From NCBI RefSeq assembly GCF_000711235.1, contig NZ_JOMI01000003.1:620001-684000 (forward strand): 64,000 nucleotides of DNA, read 5' to 3'. Positions within the stretch are counted from its first letter, which is position 1. Every line of letters begins with the position of its first letter. The DNA comes from Prevotella sp. 10(H). GTDB lineage: Bacteria > Bacteroidota > Bacteroidia > Bacteroidales > Dysgonomonadaceae. Position numbers and translations under genes: made by a program. The notes under the pieces are model-generated. The model worked only from the letters and a program-made list of their open reading frames with translations. It searched no databases and was not told the origin of the DNA. Below, piece after piece: positions 8,008-18,325 of this stretch.

Positions 8008-11000
8008 TTGAAAAAATATATAAAATATTCATTTGTAATAACACTTCTTGTATGCTCTGTAAGCCTGTTTTCCGGCATTTCCGGCGAAGCAGACCTCTCT
8101 GTTGTGTATGCAGGTGAACTACAGCCCCAGGATACTGTGCCCCGTTATCCGGTAAAGAAAACGCAGATAACGACTTATAAAGATTTGAAAGATAATCCGC
8201 CTGCCGATTTGAAAACGCCTTCTAACATAACTACTACGGTCGAATATGATCCGAATACTAAATTATATATTTTCCGTACTAAGCTGGGCGATCAGGAGAT
8301 ATCGACTCCGTTTTCACTGACTCCCGAGCAATATATGGATTATACCCTGAAACGGTCTATGGCAGATTATTTCAAGGGTAAGAATGTGGAAACATACGAT
8401 AAGAAAGATGTAAAGGATGAGTTCTCCCTGAAAGATATCAAATTAGATATAGGCCCTGCCGAGAGGCTATTTGGCCCGGGAGGAGTAAAAGTAAGGACGC
8501 AGGGCTATGTAGAGGCTACAATGGGCATCAAACATAGTAGCACAGATAATCCTACTTTATCGGAACGGAACAAGAGCAAGACTGCTTTCGATTTCAGCGA
8601 AGATATACAGATGAACGTAACGGCATCCGTCGGAGATAAGATCAATTTCGATATGAACTACGATACGAAGGCTCTCTTCGATTTTGATTCTAAAAAGCTT
8701 AAGCTGGGCTATGAAGGCAAGGAAGATGAGATCATAAAGCGTATCGAGGCCGGGAATGTGAGTATGGCTACTACCAATTCACTCATTAATGGCGGTACTT
8801 CCTTATTCGGTATCAATGCGGAATTGCAGTTCGGCAAATTACGTGTTAATACTGTTATATCCCAACAGGAATCCCAAACCCAGTCTACCAGTTCGCAAGG
8901 GGGGATACAATCGCGTGAATATGAATTTAAGGCTGACCAATACGATGCCAACAGACATTTCTTTTTATCCAACTACTTCCGCGACAATTACGACAAGGGA
9001 ATGGCCAAGCTACCCTTTGTACAATCGCCCGTAAATATTACGAATATAGAGGTGTGGGTAACAAACAAGAGGGGTGATTATTCACAATCCCGTAATATAC
9101 TGGCATTTGCAGATATCGCTGAGCATACTAAAATAAAAAATACAGGTAAATGGCAGTCTGTCGGTGGAAGGCCCGACAATCCGGATAACAGGGGAAATAA
9201 TTTATATTCAACAATTCTGGAGCAAAAAGCCGGTGTCAGGGATTTTACGCAGATAACTACTATTTTTAGCGGTTATCTGGAGAGCGGGCTCGATTATGAA
9301 AAGATAGAGAGTGCGCGCCTACTTACTTCTTCGGAATACACATTCAATCCGCAACTGGGTTACATATCACTTACTTCGGCATTGCAGGCGGATGAAGTAC
9401 TGGCCGTGGCATATACATATACGGCAAACGGAAAAGATTATCAGGTAGGGGAATTGTCTACGGATATTACAGATAAATACGATCCTAATAATAATACAAA
9501 AGGATCAGGAACTTTGTTTGTGAAACTTATAAAGCCTGTTTCATTATCGCCGCGTTCCTATACATGGGATATGATGATGAAGAACGTATATAAGATCAGT
9601 GACAACTCCATACAGCAGGATCGATTCCGCCTCAATATTTCATATCAGTCTGATACGATAGGCACCTATATAAACTATATTCCGGAAGGAAGAATAAAGA
9701 ATGAACTGTTGCTGCGTGTTATGAATCTCGACAGGCTCGACTCCCGAAACAATGAGGTATCGAATAAAGAAGGTTCGAAAGGTGACGGTATTTTCGATTA
9801 TGTTGAAGGATATACTGTAAACTCACAGAACGGACGAATATTCTTCCCTGTTGTGGAACCTTTCGGCTCGCATCTGAGAAGGCAGATCAGAAATAATGCC
9901 ATTGCCGATAAATATGTATATCAGGAGTTGTACGATTCTACATTGACTGTGGCACAGCAGATAGCTGAAAAGAATAAGTTTAAAATTTATGGTTCGTATC
10001 GTGGTTCGGGTACAAACAATGCCGAAATAGACCTCAATGCCACAAATATACCGCCCGGATCTGTCAGATTGACAGCTGGGGGCGCTGCATTAGTAGAGGG
10101 TGTCGATTATATTGTCGATTATATTTCCGGAAAAGTGACTATTATCAACCAAAACATTATCGATTCGAATACACCGATAGAAGTATCGTCGGAAGGACGT
10201 ACTTTCAATATGCAGCGCAAAACGCTTCTCGGTCTCAACCTTAGCTATGATATTTCCAAGAATTTCAATGTTGGCGGTACCATAATGCATTATTACGAAA
10301 AACCGTTGACTACCAAAACGGTAATTGGCGATGAATCCGTAAAGAATACGTTATGGGGTCTGAATACATCTTTCAAAACGGAATCGATGTGGCTTACAAA
10401 CCTTGTAGATAAACTGCCGTTTGTAGAAGCTACACAACCGTCGCAGATAACATTCAATGCCGAGTTTGCACATATGATACCCGGCCATTACCAGAGCAAG
10501 GAAGCCGGAGGCTATTCTTATCTGGATGATTTCGAATCTTCACAGTCGCGCATCGATATTAAAAATCCGTATGCATGGACATTGGCTTCTACTCCGGTAG
10601 GAGCAAAAGGTAAAGACGGAAAAGAACTTTTCGAATATGCAAAACTGAGCAATGACATAAGATATGGCATGGACAGGGCGATGCTTGCATGGTTCTCTAT
10701 AGACGGAATATTTACTCGTAAAAGTTCTAATCTTACTCCCAATCATATAAAGAATGACAAGGAGCAGCTTTCAAATCATTTTGTGCGTGAGATAAATATG
10801 CGTGAAATATATCCGAATAAGGATGTTCCATATAACGAATCTTCTGTAATACCCGCACTCAATCTGTCTTATTATCCAAATGAAAGAGGTCCTTACAACT
10901 TAGATGCGACTTATATTGATACGGATGGTAAACTCCTGAATCCGGAAAAGAGGTGGGGAGGGATTACCCGCCGCATGGATGTGCGTGATTTCGAAGCTTC

Positions 11001-14000
11001 GAATATCGAATACATCGAATTTTGGCTTATGGATCCTTTTGTATATGATACTGTTCCGACTGTAAAAAAGAATGTAGGAGAACTATATATAAACTTGGGT
11101 GAAATATCGGAAGATGTGCTGAAGGACGGGAAGAAATTTTTCGAAAACGGCCTTCCGGTGAATGACGAACCCGATGCGGTGGACTTTACTGTATGGGGTA
11201 AGGTGCCGAAACGTCAGTCTACTGTATATGCGTTCGATGATAATTCGGGTCGTGATGCCCGCAGGAAGCAGGATGTAGGGTTCAACGGGTTGAGTACCGA
11301 AGAGGAATTTACATTCCAGACCTATACAGATTATCTTACGGCATATCAGGCAAAACTTTCTGCAACTGCTAAAGAAAGATTGCAAAACGATCCTTTTTCT
11401 CCACTCAATGATCCTGCTGGCGATACATACCATTATTACAGGGGTGCGGACTACGACCAAAATCAGGTAAGTATTCTCGACCGGTATAAATACTATAACA
11501 ATACAGAAGGAAATTCTCCTAATTCAGATGAAAGTTCTGAAAGTTTTTCAACCGCATCCCGCTCTGTGCCAGATGTCGAAGATATCGATCAGGACAATAC
11601 ATTGAATGAAACGGAATCTTACTTTCAGTATAGGGTCGAACTCGATCCGGATAAGATGAAAGTCGGTCAGAACTATATTGTAGACAGCCGTAAAGTAACA
11701 GTTCCCCTGCGTAATGGAAAGGATGGAGAAGTAACATGGTATCAGTTTAAAGTTCCTGTACGTCAATGGGGTGAGAGAATAAACAATATTCAGGATTTTA
11801 AGAGTATCCGCTTTATGCGAATGTTCCTCACAGGATTCAACAGGACGACATTCCTGCGTTTCGGTACGCTACAGCTTGTGCGTGGCGACTGGCGCGTGTA
11901 CGAGCAGACATTAAATAAGAATAACGAGGTTTCGGGTAACGGGAAGATAGATGTTGCTACTGTAAATATAGAAGAGAACTCAGACCGTAAACCTGTAAGC
12001 TATGTACTTCCTCCGGGGCTGAGCCGTGCAATCGATCCCGATCAGGCACAACTGATGCAGGAAAACGAGCAGTCTTTATCGATGCGCGTAACGAACCTGA
12101 GTGCAGGGGATGCACGTGCTGTTTATAAGAATACTTACTACGACCTGCGGAGATATAAGCGCCTGCAATTATATACACATGCCGAACAACTCGTAAATGG
12201 AGAGGCACTCACAAGAGGCGATTTATCCGTATTTATCCGTTTGGGTTCCGACTATAAGAACAATTATTATGAATATGAGATACCATTGGTAATAACGCCG
12301 GAGGGCAATTACAGCAATAATAATTCGAATGACAGGAATATGGTATGGCCTGCCGATAATATGTTCGATTTTCCTTTGGAATTGCTTAAGGATGTAAAAC
12401 TTCACCGTAACCGCGAAAAGCGTAAGGCTGGATCTAAAGTTTCCTACACTACTTTATACCATGAGTATGACCCTGACAAGCAGAATAACAGAGTCAGCGT
12501 GATAGGTAATCCTTCGCTATCGGAAATTAATGTGATAATGATAGGAGTGAGGAATAACAGCACAGTCAACAAATCGGGAGAAGTCTGGATTAACGAACTT
12601 CGCCTGACCGACTTCGACGAGGAAGGCGGATGGGCAGCACAGGGTAATCTCAATGTAGCTTTGTCCGATCTGGGAACATTCAATATATCGGGCAGAAAAG
12701 AGACCGTAGGCTTCGGCGCATTGGATCAAAGCCTGATGGAGCGGCGTTCCGACGATTATTATACATACAGCATTGCCGCCAGTGTAGAACTGGGTAAATT
12801 CTTCCCGGAAAAAGCGAAAGTCAGCCTGCCTGTATATTATTCCTATTCGAATCAAACGATAACGCCTAAATACGATCCGTTCGATCAGGATGTTACCCTT
12901 AAAGAATCGTTGAGTATTGTCGATACCAAAGCCGAGAAAGACTCAATAAAAAGCCTTGCGCGGGATAAAACCACCACCAAAAGTATAAGTTTAAACAATA
13001 TAAAGGTCAATATACAGAGTAAAACGCCGATGCCGTACGACCCTGCTAACTTCAGTTTCGGTTATTCTTACAGTCAGAGCGAAACTAAGAATCCGACAAC
13101 GGTTTATGACCTCTCAAAAAATTATAAGGCGACATTCAACTATACTTATTCGCCTATAGTCAAGGCATGGGAGCCATTCAAAAATAATAAGAGCAGATCG
13201 GGTGCAGCTAAATTTGCACGATCTTTAGGATTTAACTATCTGCCATCCAACATAGCATTCAATTCCAATATCACACGTTTCTACACCGAAACGGTTTTGC
13301 GGGACATTGAAAGCTACCGGTTAGGAGGAGAAAATAACAGCCAGTTCTTATCATGGAGCCAGTCGTTTTTATGGGATAGGGATTTCAATATTAACTGGGA
13401 TTTCACTAAAAATCTGAAATTCTCATTCCAGTCAGGTACGAGAGCCGAGATAGAAGAACCATACCTGCAGGTGAATAAGAAACTGAACAGGGATGATTAT
13501 GATATATGGAAAGATGCCGTGATGCGCAGCCTGAAATCTTTAGGTGATCCATTATCTTATCGTCAGACGGCGAGTGTGACCTATCAGCTTCCTTTCAGGA
13601 GTATACCCGCAATGGACTGGATAACATCGAACGCAGGATATTCGAGCGGATATCAATGGGATAGGGGAGCGCATATCGATAGTGTCGAGATTGGCAATAC
13701 GATAAGCAATACGATGACATTGGAGTTGACCAACCGTTTCGATATGACGGCATTGTATAATAAATCTTCTTTCCTGAGAAAAGTAAATGAACGCTTCGGC
13801 ACCAGAAGGCGCCAGCAATCACCTACCCAGCGTGAACGCGAGAGACGGCAACCGGAAAGACGTCGCTTTACGCAGGATGTCATACTTCAACCGGATACGA
13901 CAGCTACCGTAAGTCATGGCTTGAATACAAAAAATATACAAGTGCTGGCAAGAAAGGACGGAAAAGCATATTCCGTTAAATTTAAGAAACTGGATGAGAA

Positions 14001-15546
14001 TACAATACTAATAACCAATAAAGACTCGGCCAATATACAATTGAGTATTGAGAGCAAAAACAGGGAACCCGGCTCATCTTCTCAGCTATGGACGGATATA
14101 GCCGAATATTCTGCACGCGGACTGATGTCGATACGAAGTGTAAGCTTTAACTATTCACGGCATAATGAGACTTATATCTCTGGCTTCAGACCGGGAATAG
14201 GTGATGCTTTCGGGCAAAAAGGTTCTGATTACGGAATGGTGCCGGGCTTGGGATTTGCATTCGGTCTGGAAGGCGGCGATGATTTCATAAATAAATCGAT
14301 TGACAGAAACTGGCTGGTAGGAAATGAGATGAATGTGTCGCCGTCGGTATTCAACAATGCCGAAACGTTCGAATTCAGGGCACAGATAGAACCTTTCAAA
14401 GATTTCAAAATAGAACTGAATGCCAAACATGAAAATAATAAACGCACAGAAGTTCAATACACAGTACTCGAGAATGGTGTACCGAATACTTTAAGGACAT
14501 ACGGTGGGAATTTCTCCATGACTACAATTGCTTTGTCGTCGGCGCTGAAAAGCAGCAATGCGAAAAACAATTATCAGTCCGATGCTTTCGATAAATTCTT
14601 AAAAAATAGATACAGAATAAAGAGCAGATTGGAAGCTCAATATGGTAATGTACGTTATCCGGAAGGGGGATTTATATCCGAAGAAAGGCCAATGCTCGCA
14701 AATAACCCTTACCATCCGTCAAATGGTCAGGTCGATATTAATTCTGCCGATGTACTTGTACCTGCATTTATATCTGCGTATACAGGGCGTGACGCTAAAA
14801 AAATCTCGCTGACCGCATTCCCTTCATTATTGTCTATGTTGCCGAACTGGACAGTGACTTATGACGGACTGGTTAACATACCTGTTATAAAAGACAAATT
14901 TAAGACCTTACGTTTGAACCATGCATATACCTGTTATTATCAGGTAAGCAATTACTCTTCATTCTCCAACTGGCTACAGGCAGACGATGATCTCGGTTTT
15001 ATACGTGATGTGCTGAATGGTAATCCTGTTCCTTCATCTCCATATAATATATCATCGGTAGGCATATCCGAGTTATTCAATCCTTTGTTCGGGGTAGAAG
15101 GCACCCTCAATAACAATATGACTATCAATGCGCGGTATAATAACGCCCGTACATTGACATTGAATATGTCTTCTTACCAGATTATCGAATCCCTTCAAAA
15201 GGAATTTGTACTAGGATTCGGATACCGTATCAACGAATTCAACAGGCTTATCGGCCTCACACCGAAAACAGCAAGACAGTTTAATAACGACCTTAATATC
15301 AAGGCTGATGTGTCGCACAGGACTGTTGAAGCGCTATTGCGTAAGATTGAGGAAAATTTCACACAAGCTACGAGTGGCACGACTATTGTAACGTTAAAAT
15401 TGTCGGCAGACTATGCAATGAGCAGATCTTTGACATTGAGAGCCTTTTACGACCGGATACTGAATAAGCCGTTGATTTCGTCTTCTTCTTATCCCACAAC
15501 AAACAGTAATTTTGGAATAAGCTTAAAATTTATTTTGCTACAATAA
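8008..15546 (+). CDS. sprA: type IX secretion system outer-membrane translocon SprA (Sov)
   Basis: SprA is the giant outer-membrane barrel through which the type IX system exports proteins bearing C-terminal sorting domains. The 2512 residues fit known SprA/Sov sizes (about 2400-2500). The start codon is TTG: it gives a complete signal peptide (MKKYIKYSFVITLLVCSVSL), and I see no better ATG upstream. Typical SprA features include the early GGVKVRTQGYVEATMGIKHS segment, LERLFG-like repeats, many amphipathic strands, the domain with VWITELRL-like sequence (EVWINELRLTDFDEEGGWAA) near 1520-1540, and a barrel-type C-terminus (NFGISLKFILLQ). A highly basic insert (RRRQQSPTQRERERRQPERR) lies near residues 1930-1955. 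No other T9SS component is in this window. Confidence 0.97.
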   Translation: MKKYIKYSFVITLLVCSVSLFSGISGEADLSVVYAGELQPQDTVPRYPVKKTQITTYKDLKDNPPADLKTPSNITTTVEYDPNTKLYIFRTKLGDQEISTPFSLTPEQYMDYTLKRSMADYFKGKNVETYDKKDVKDEFSLKDIKLDIGPAERLFGPGGVKVRTQGYVEATMGIKHSSTDNPTLSERNKSKTAFDFSEDIQMNVTASVGDKINFDMNYDTKALFDFDSKKLKLGYEGKEDEIIKRIEAGNVSMATTNSLINGGTSLFGINAELQFGKLRVNTVISQQESQTQSTSSQGGIQSREYEFKADQYDANRHFFLSNYFRDNYDKGMAKLPFVQSPVNITNIEVWVTNKRGDYSQSRNILAFADIAEHTKIKNTGKWQSVGGRPDNPDNRGNNLYSTILEQKAGVRDFTQITTIFSGYLESGLDYEKIESARLLTSSEYTFNPQLGYISLTSALQADEVLAVAYTYTANGKDYQVGELSTDITDKYDPNNNTKGSGTLFVKLIKPVSLSPRSYTWDMMMKNVYKISDNSIQQDRFRLNISYQSDTIGTYINYIPEGRIKNELLLRVMNLDRLDSRNNEVSNKEGSKGDGIFDYVEGYTVNSQNGRIFFPVVEPFGSHLRRQIRNNAIADKYVYQELYDSTLTVAQQIAEKNKFKIYGSYRGSGTNNAEIDLNATNIPPGSVRLTAGGAALVEGVDYIVDYISGKVTIINQNIIDSNTPIEVSSEGRTFNMQRKTLLGLNLSYDISKNFNVGGTIMHYYEKPLTTKTVIGDESVKNTLWGLNTSFKTESMWLTNLVDKLPFVEATQPSQITFNAEFAHMIPGHYQSKEAGGYSYLDDFESSQSRIDIKNPYAWTLASTPVGAKGKDGKELFEYAKLSNDIRYGMDRAMLAWFSIDGIFTRKSSNLTPNHIKNDKEQLSNHFVREINMREIYPNKDVPYNESSVIPALNLSYYPNERGPYNLDATYIDTDGKLLNPEKRWGGITRRMDVRDFEASNIEYIEFWLMDPFVYDTVPTVKKNVGELYINLGEISEDVLKDGKKFFENGLPVNDEPDAVDFTVWGKVPKRQSTVYAFDDNSGRDARRKQDVGFNGLSTEEEFTFQTYTDYLTAYQAKLSATAKERLQNDPFSPLNDPAGDTYHYYRGADYDQNQVSILDRYKYYNNTEGNSPNSDESSESFSTASRSVPDVEDIDQDNTLNETESYFQYRVELDPDKMKVGQNYIVDSRKVTVPLRNGKDGEVTWYQFKVPVRQWGERINNIQDFKSIRFMRMFLTGFNRTTFLRFGTLQLVRGDWRVYEQTLNKNNEVSGNGKIDVATVNIEENSDRKPVSYVLPPGLSRAIDPDQAQLMQENEQSLSMRVTNLSAGDARAVYKNTYYDLRRYKRLQLYTHAEQLVNGEALTRGDLSVFIRLGSDYKNNYYEYEIPLVITPEGNYSNNNSNDRNMVWPADNMFDFPLELLKDVKLHRNREKRKAGSKVSYTTLYHEYDPDKQNNRVSVIGNPSLSEINVIMIGVRNNSTVNKSGEVWINELRLTDFDEEGGWAAQGNLNVALSDLGTFNISGRKETVGFGALDQSLMERRSDDYYTYSIAASVELGKFFPEKAKVSLPVYYSYSNQTITPKYDPFDQDVTLKESLSIVDTKAEKDSIKSLARDKTTTKSISLNNIKVNIQSKTPMPYDPANFSFGYSYSQSETKNPTTVYDLSKNYKATFNYTYSPIVKAWEPFKNNKSRSGAAKFARSLGFNYLPSNIAFNSNITRFYTETVLRDIESYRLGGENNSQFLSWSQSFLWDRDFNINWDFTKNLKFSFQSGTRAEIEEPYLQVNKKLNRDDYDIWKDAVMRSLKSLGDPLSYRQTASVTYQLPFRSIPAMDWITSNAGYSSGYQWDRGAHIDSVEIGNTISNTMTLELTNRFDMTALYNKSSFLRKVNERFGTRRRQQSPTQRERERRQPERRRFTQDVILQPDTTATVSHGLNTKNIQVLARKDGKAYSVKFKKLDENTILITNKDSANIQLSIESKNREPGSSSQLWTDIAEYSARGLMSIRSVSFNYSRHNETYISGFRPGIGDAFGQKGSDYGMVPGLGFAFGLEGGDDFINKSIDRNWLVGNEMNVSPSVFNNAETFEFRAQIEPFKDFKIELNAKHENNKRTEVQYTVLENGVPNTLRTYGGNFSMTTIALSSALKSSNAKNNYQSDAFDKFLKNRYRIKSRLEAQYGNVRYPEGGFISEERPMLANNPYHPSNGQVDINSADVLVPAFISAYTGRDAKKISLTAFPSLLSMLPNWTVTYDGLVNIPVIKDKFKTLRLNHAYTCYYQVSNYSSFSNWLQADDDLGFIRDVLNGNPVPSSPYNISSVGISELFNPLFGVEGTLNNNMTINARYNNARTLTLNMSSYQIIESLQKEFVLGFGYRINEFNRLIGLTPKTARQFNNDLNIKADVSHRTVEALLRKIEENFTQATSGTTIVTLKLSADYAMSRSLTLRAFYDRILNKPLISSSSYPTTNSNFGISLKFILLQ

Positions 15547-15612
15547 AAATTATTTATAAGCTTGCATAGAAAAAATATTTCCTTTATGTTTATTTTTTCA
15601 AATGTTAAACAA

Positions 15613-15620
15613 TATCTTTG
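15613..15620 (+). promoter_or_regulatory. -7 box (TATCTTTG) for rprXY
   Basis: A perfect TAnnTTTG about 90 nt before the rprX ATG, in the 162-nt gap after sprA. It suggests that the two-component pair is transcribed independently of sprA. Confidence 0.5.
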
Positions 15621-15708
15621 TCTTAATTGTTAAATAGGAAAATCGGAGGCACTAAATTATATATAATATATATAAATTTGATTTCGATTAATAATAGAGA
15701 GGGCTAAA

Positions 15709-17280
15709 ATGAGAAAATCGACTATATGGATACTTGCCGCCATTATGGCATTTGCGTTCTTTGGCCTGTTGTACTTACAAATAACCTACCTTAGAGAGTC
15801 CATAAGGTTAAGGAGCGACCAGTTTAATGAAGCTGTAAACAGAAGCTTGTCTCAGATATCGAGAAATCTTGAACTCGACCAGACTCAAAAATATCTGAAC
15901 GAAGCTTTTCTTGAAAGCCAGAAGAAACAGGCAGCTTATAACCGATCATTGTCTCTGCGAAACCAATTGGAAGAAGAAACGGTTACACATCAGCAAAGGG
16001 TGAAAATGACGGCGCCCGACATGGAAATAAATATGGAAGTGAACATGTCGTCTACAACCCAGCGCCCAAAGAACCAGATTTTTCAGTCGCAGGGAGGAAC
16101 TAACGCTATAGCGCGGACAATATTCGATATGCAGGACGAACAGAAAAAGCGTTTTCTGTATGAGAGCGATATAATGAACGAGGTTTTGAACAGGCTTATC
16201 AATACGGCAAGTAACATTCCGATTGAAGACCGTGTAAATCTCAAATCACTGGAAACCGCTATCAGAAACCAGATAAAATACAACAATATCGAACTGGCAT
16301 TCGAGTATGAGGTAGTAGATAAAAATGACAAACCGATATACCGGCAGCCGTTTTTTACAATGGAGGGTAGGAAAGATTATTATTCCCAGCCATTGTTCCC
16401 GAACGACCCTCAGGATAAGGTGACATATCTGAAAGTTTACTTCCCCGACAAAGAAAAATACTTGTTTAGTGAAGTAAAATTTCTATATCCGTCAATTTTA
16501 TTTACCTTTATACTGTTAGTTACGTTTATAATAATCATTTACATCACTTTCCGCCAAAAGCGTTTGTCGGAAATGAAGAGTGATTTTATGAATAATATGA
16601 CTCACGAATTGAAGACTCCCGTATCTACTATATCGCTTGCAGCACAGATGCTTAAGGACGGTTCGATCACTAAATCTCCCGAAGTATTCAAACATATCTC
16701 CGGTGTGATAAATGACGAAACCGAACGATTAAGTTTTCAGGTAGAAAAGGTATTGCAAATGTCTTTGTTCGAGAAGCAAAAGGCTACCCTGAAAATGAAG
16801 GAGTTGGATGCTAATGATGTGGTCGTGAGCGTGGCTAATACATTCCAAATCAAAGTAGAGAAATTCGGAGGTAATCTGGATATCGATCTGGAAGCTACAG
16901 ATTCGGCTATAGAGGCAGATAAGATGCATTTTACCAACGTATTATTTAATCTGTTGGATAATGCGGTAAAATACAGGAGAGAGGATATTCCGCTGGAACT
17001 GATGATACGTACTTGGAACAGTAATAATAAATTATATATTTCGGTGGAAGATAACGGAATAGGTATAAAGAAAGAATACGTGAAAAGAATTTTTGAACGG
17101 TTCTACCGTGTATCTACCGGAAACAGACATGATGTTAAGGGCTTTGGCTTAGGTTTGGCATATGTAAGGAAAATAGTTGAAGATCACAAAGGCACGATAA
17201 AGGCTGAAAGTGATATAGGAAAAGGTACCAAATTTATAATTTGTCTGCCGATAATGAAAAATAAAGAGCAACTCAAATAA
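15709..17280 (+). CDS. rprX: sensor histidine kinase RprX
   Basis: This is the membrane sensor of the Bacteroidetes RprX/RprY pair. It is 523 residues with TM1 at about 7-27, an extracytoplasmic domain of about 230 residues rich in Gln/Glu coiled-coil sequence, TM2 near 262-283, then HisKA and HATPase domains. The phospho-accepting His is H299 in NNMTHELKTPVSTIS. Kinase boxes are intact: N box LFNLLDNAVKYR, G1 EDNGIGIK, F box IFERFYRV and G2 GFGLGLAYVRK. It precedes the regulator by 22 nt, so the two are one operon. The identification rests mainly on the regulator's near-diagnostic sequence and the matching size; the signal sensed is not known. Confidence 0.9.
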   Translation: MRKSTIWILAAIMAFAFFGLLYLQITYLRESIRLRSDQFNEAVNRSLSQISRNLELDQTQKYLNEAFLESQKKQAAYNRSLSLRNQLEEETVTHQQRVKMTAPDMEINMEVNMSSTTQRPKNQIFQSQGGTNAIARTIFDMQDEQKKRFLYESDIMNEVLNRLINTASNIPIEDRVNLKSLETAIRNQIKYNNIELAFEYEVVDKNDKPIYRQPFFTMEGRKDYYSQPLFPNDPQDKVTYLKVYFPDKEKYLFSEVKFLYPSILFTFILLVTFIIIIYITFRQKRLSEMKSDFMNNMTHELKTPVSTISLAAQMLKDGSITKSPEVFKHISGVINDETERLSFQVEKVLQMSLFEKQKATLKMKELDANDVVVSVANTFQIKVEKFGGNLDIDLEATDSAIEADKMHFTNVLFNLLDNAVKYRREDIPLELMIRTWNSNNKLYISVEDNGIGIKKEYVKRIFERFYRVSTGNRHDVKGFGLGLAYVRKIVEDHKGTIKAESDIGKGTKFIICLPIMKNKEQLK

Positions 17281-17302
17281 ATTGTATGTAAATAAGTAAG
17301 TT

Positions 17303-18016
17303 ATGGAAGAAAAATTGAAATTATTTTTATGTGAAGATGATGAAAATCTTGGTATGTTACTAAGAGAATATCTTCAGGCAAAAGGTTATGATACTGACCT
17401 TTATATCGATGGAGAGGTAGGTTACAAAGGATTTGTTAAAGAAAAGTACGATCTGTGTATCCTTGATGTGATGATGCCTAAAAAAGACGGTATCACATTA
17501 GTTAAAGAAATCAGGGCTATAAATACAGAGATCCCTATTATATTTCTGACAGCCAAAAACATGAAGGACGATATCCTTGAAGGATTCAAAGCCGGAGCTG
17601 ACGACTATATTACAAAGCCGTTCAGCATGGAAGAACTCGTTCTGCGTATCGAAGCTATTTTCCGTCGTGTTAAGGGCAAGAGAAACAAAGAGCAGCAGGT
17701 TTATCAGTTTGGTAACATGAACTTTGATACTCAGAAACAAATACTGACTATCAACGGTGAAAGTACTAAGTTGACAACTAAAGAAGCTGAGCTTTTGGCC
17801 TTGCTCTGTGCTCATGCTAACGATATTCTGGAGAGAAATCACGCCCTGAAACAAATCTGGGTAGATGATAATTACTTCAATGCTCGTAGTATGGACGTGT
17901 ATATCACTAAGTTGCGTAAGCTGTTGAAACCGGACCCAAGTATTGAAATTATCAATATACATGGTAAGGGTTACAAGCTTATTGCTCCTGTAAACGAAGA
18001 AGAAGGTGCTGAATAA
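17303..18016 (+). CDS. rprY: OmpR-family response regulator RprY
   Basis: This is a DNA-binding response regulator of 237 residues: a receiver domain (1-120) and an OmpR/PhoB winged helix (about 135-230). The phosphoacceptor is D55 (LCILDVMMPKKDG), with the acidic pocket at EDDEN near 10-14, the switch Thr in IIFLTAKN and the invariant Lys in DDYITKPFSMEE. The recognition-helix region reads YFNARSMDVYITKLRKLL. The sequence closely matches my memory of Bacteroides RprY, which was found through effects on porin and tetracycline-resistance gene expression when RprX was expressed in E. coli. A strong terminator follows. Confidence 0.93.
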   Translation: MEEKLKLFLCEDDENLGMLLREYLQAKGYDTDLYIDGEVGYKGFVKEKYDLCILDVMMPKKDGITLVKEIRAINTEIPIIFLTAKNMKDDILEGFKAGADDYITKPFSMEELVLRIEAIFRRVKGKRNKEQQVYQFGNMNFDTQKQILTINGESTKLTTKEAELLALLCAHANDILERNHALKQIWVDDNYFNARSMDVYITKLRKLLKPDPSIEIINIHGKGYKLIAPVNEEEGAE

Positions 18017-18035
18017 TCAGTATGACTATAGATTG

Positions 18036-18067
18036 AAAAGCCGGTTGATACCGGCTTTTTTGTTTTT
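18036..18067 (+). terminator. intrinsic terminator after rprY
   Basis: A 10-bp stem AAAAGCCGGT / ACCGGCTTTT with a 4-nt loop is followed by TTGTTTTT. It starts 20 nt past the rprY stop codon. Confidence 0.93.
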
Positions 18068-18274
18068 GGTCAATTATCTTTCAATTAAGTAGAGATTGAG
18101 ACGGTGTACATTATAATATCTTTTTAGATGTGTTTCAGAATGTGGTTGCCGGAGTTTTCGATGAAAGGTTGTTAGGATATCTGCATAGAAAATAACCAAT
18201 CTAATAGGTTTAAACAGGATATTGTCAATCAGATACTCTTTCGTATTAAATTTTTTAATATTACTTTTTATATA

Positions 18275-18282
18275 TATCTTTG
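18275..18282 (+). promoter_or_regulatory. -7 box (TATCTTTG) for the FISUMP gene
   Basis: A perfect TAnnTTTG, 43 nt before the ATG at 18326, in a very AT-rich stretch. Confidence 0.5.
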
Positions 18283-18325
18283 ACGCATTAATTCGAGTAC
18301 AAAGACAAATATCACTTTACAGATT

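Larger units (their letters stand above)
18017..18325. other. 309-bp intergenic region, terminator and promoter only
   Basis: This gap holds the rprY terminator at its left end and a TATCTTTG -7 box at 18275-18282. The roughly 200 bp between them shows no open frame with a credible start, no tRNA or other RNA fold I can recognise, and no repeat shared with other parts of the window. Confidence 0.5.

Noticed and set aside
10540-13883. Several overlapping open frames on the minus strand inside sprA
   Set aside because: All lie antisense to a continuous 2512-codon gene, lack homology to any family I recognise, and are expected by chance over this length.
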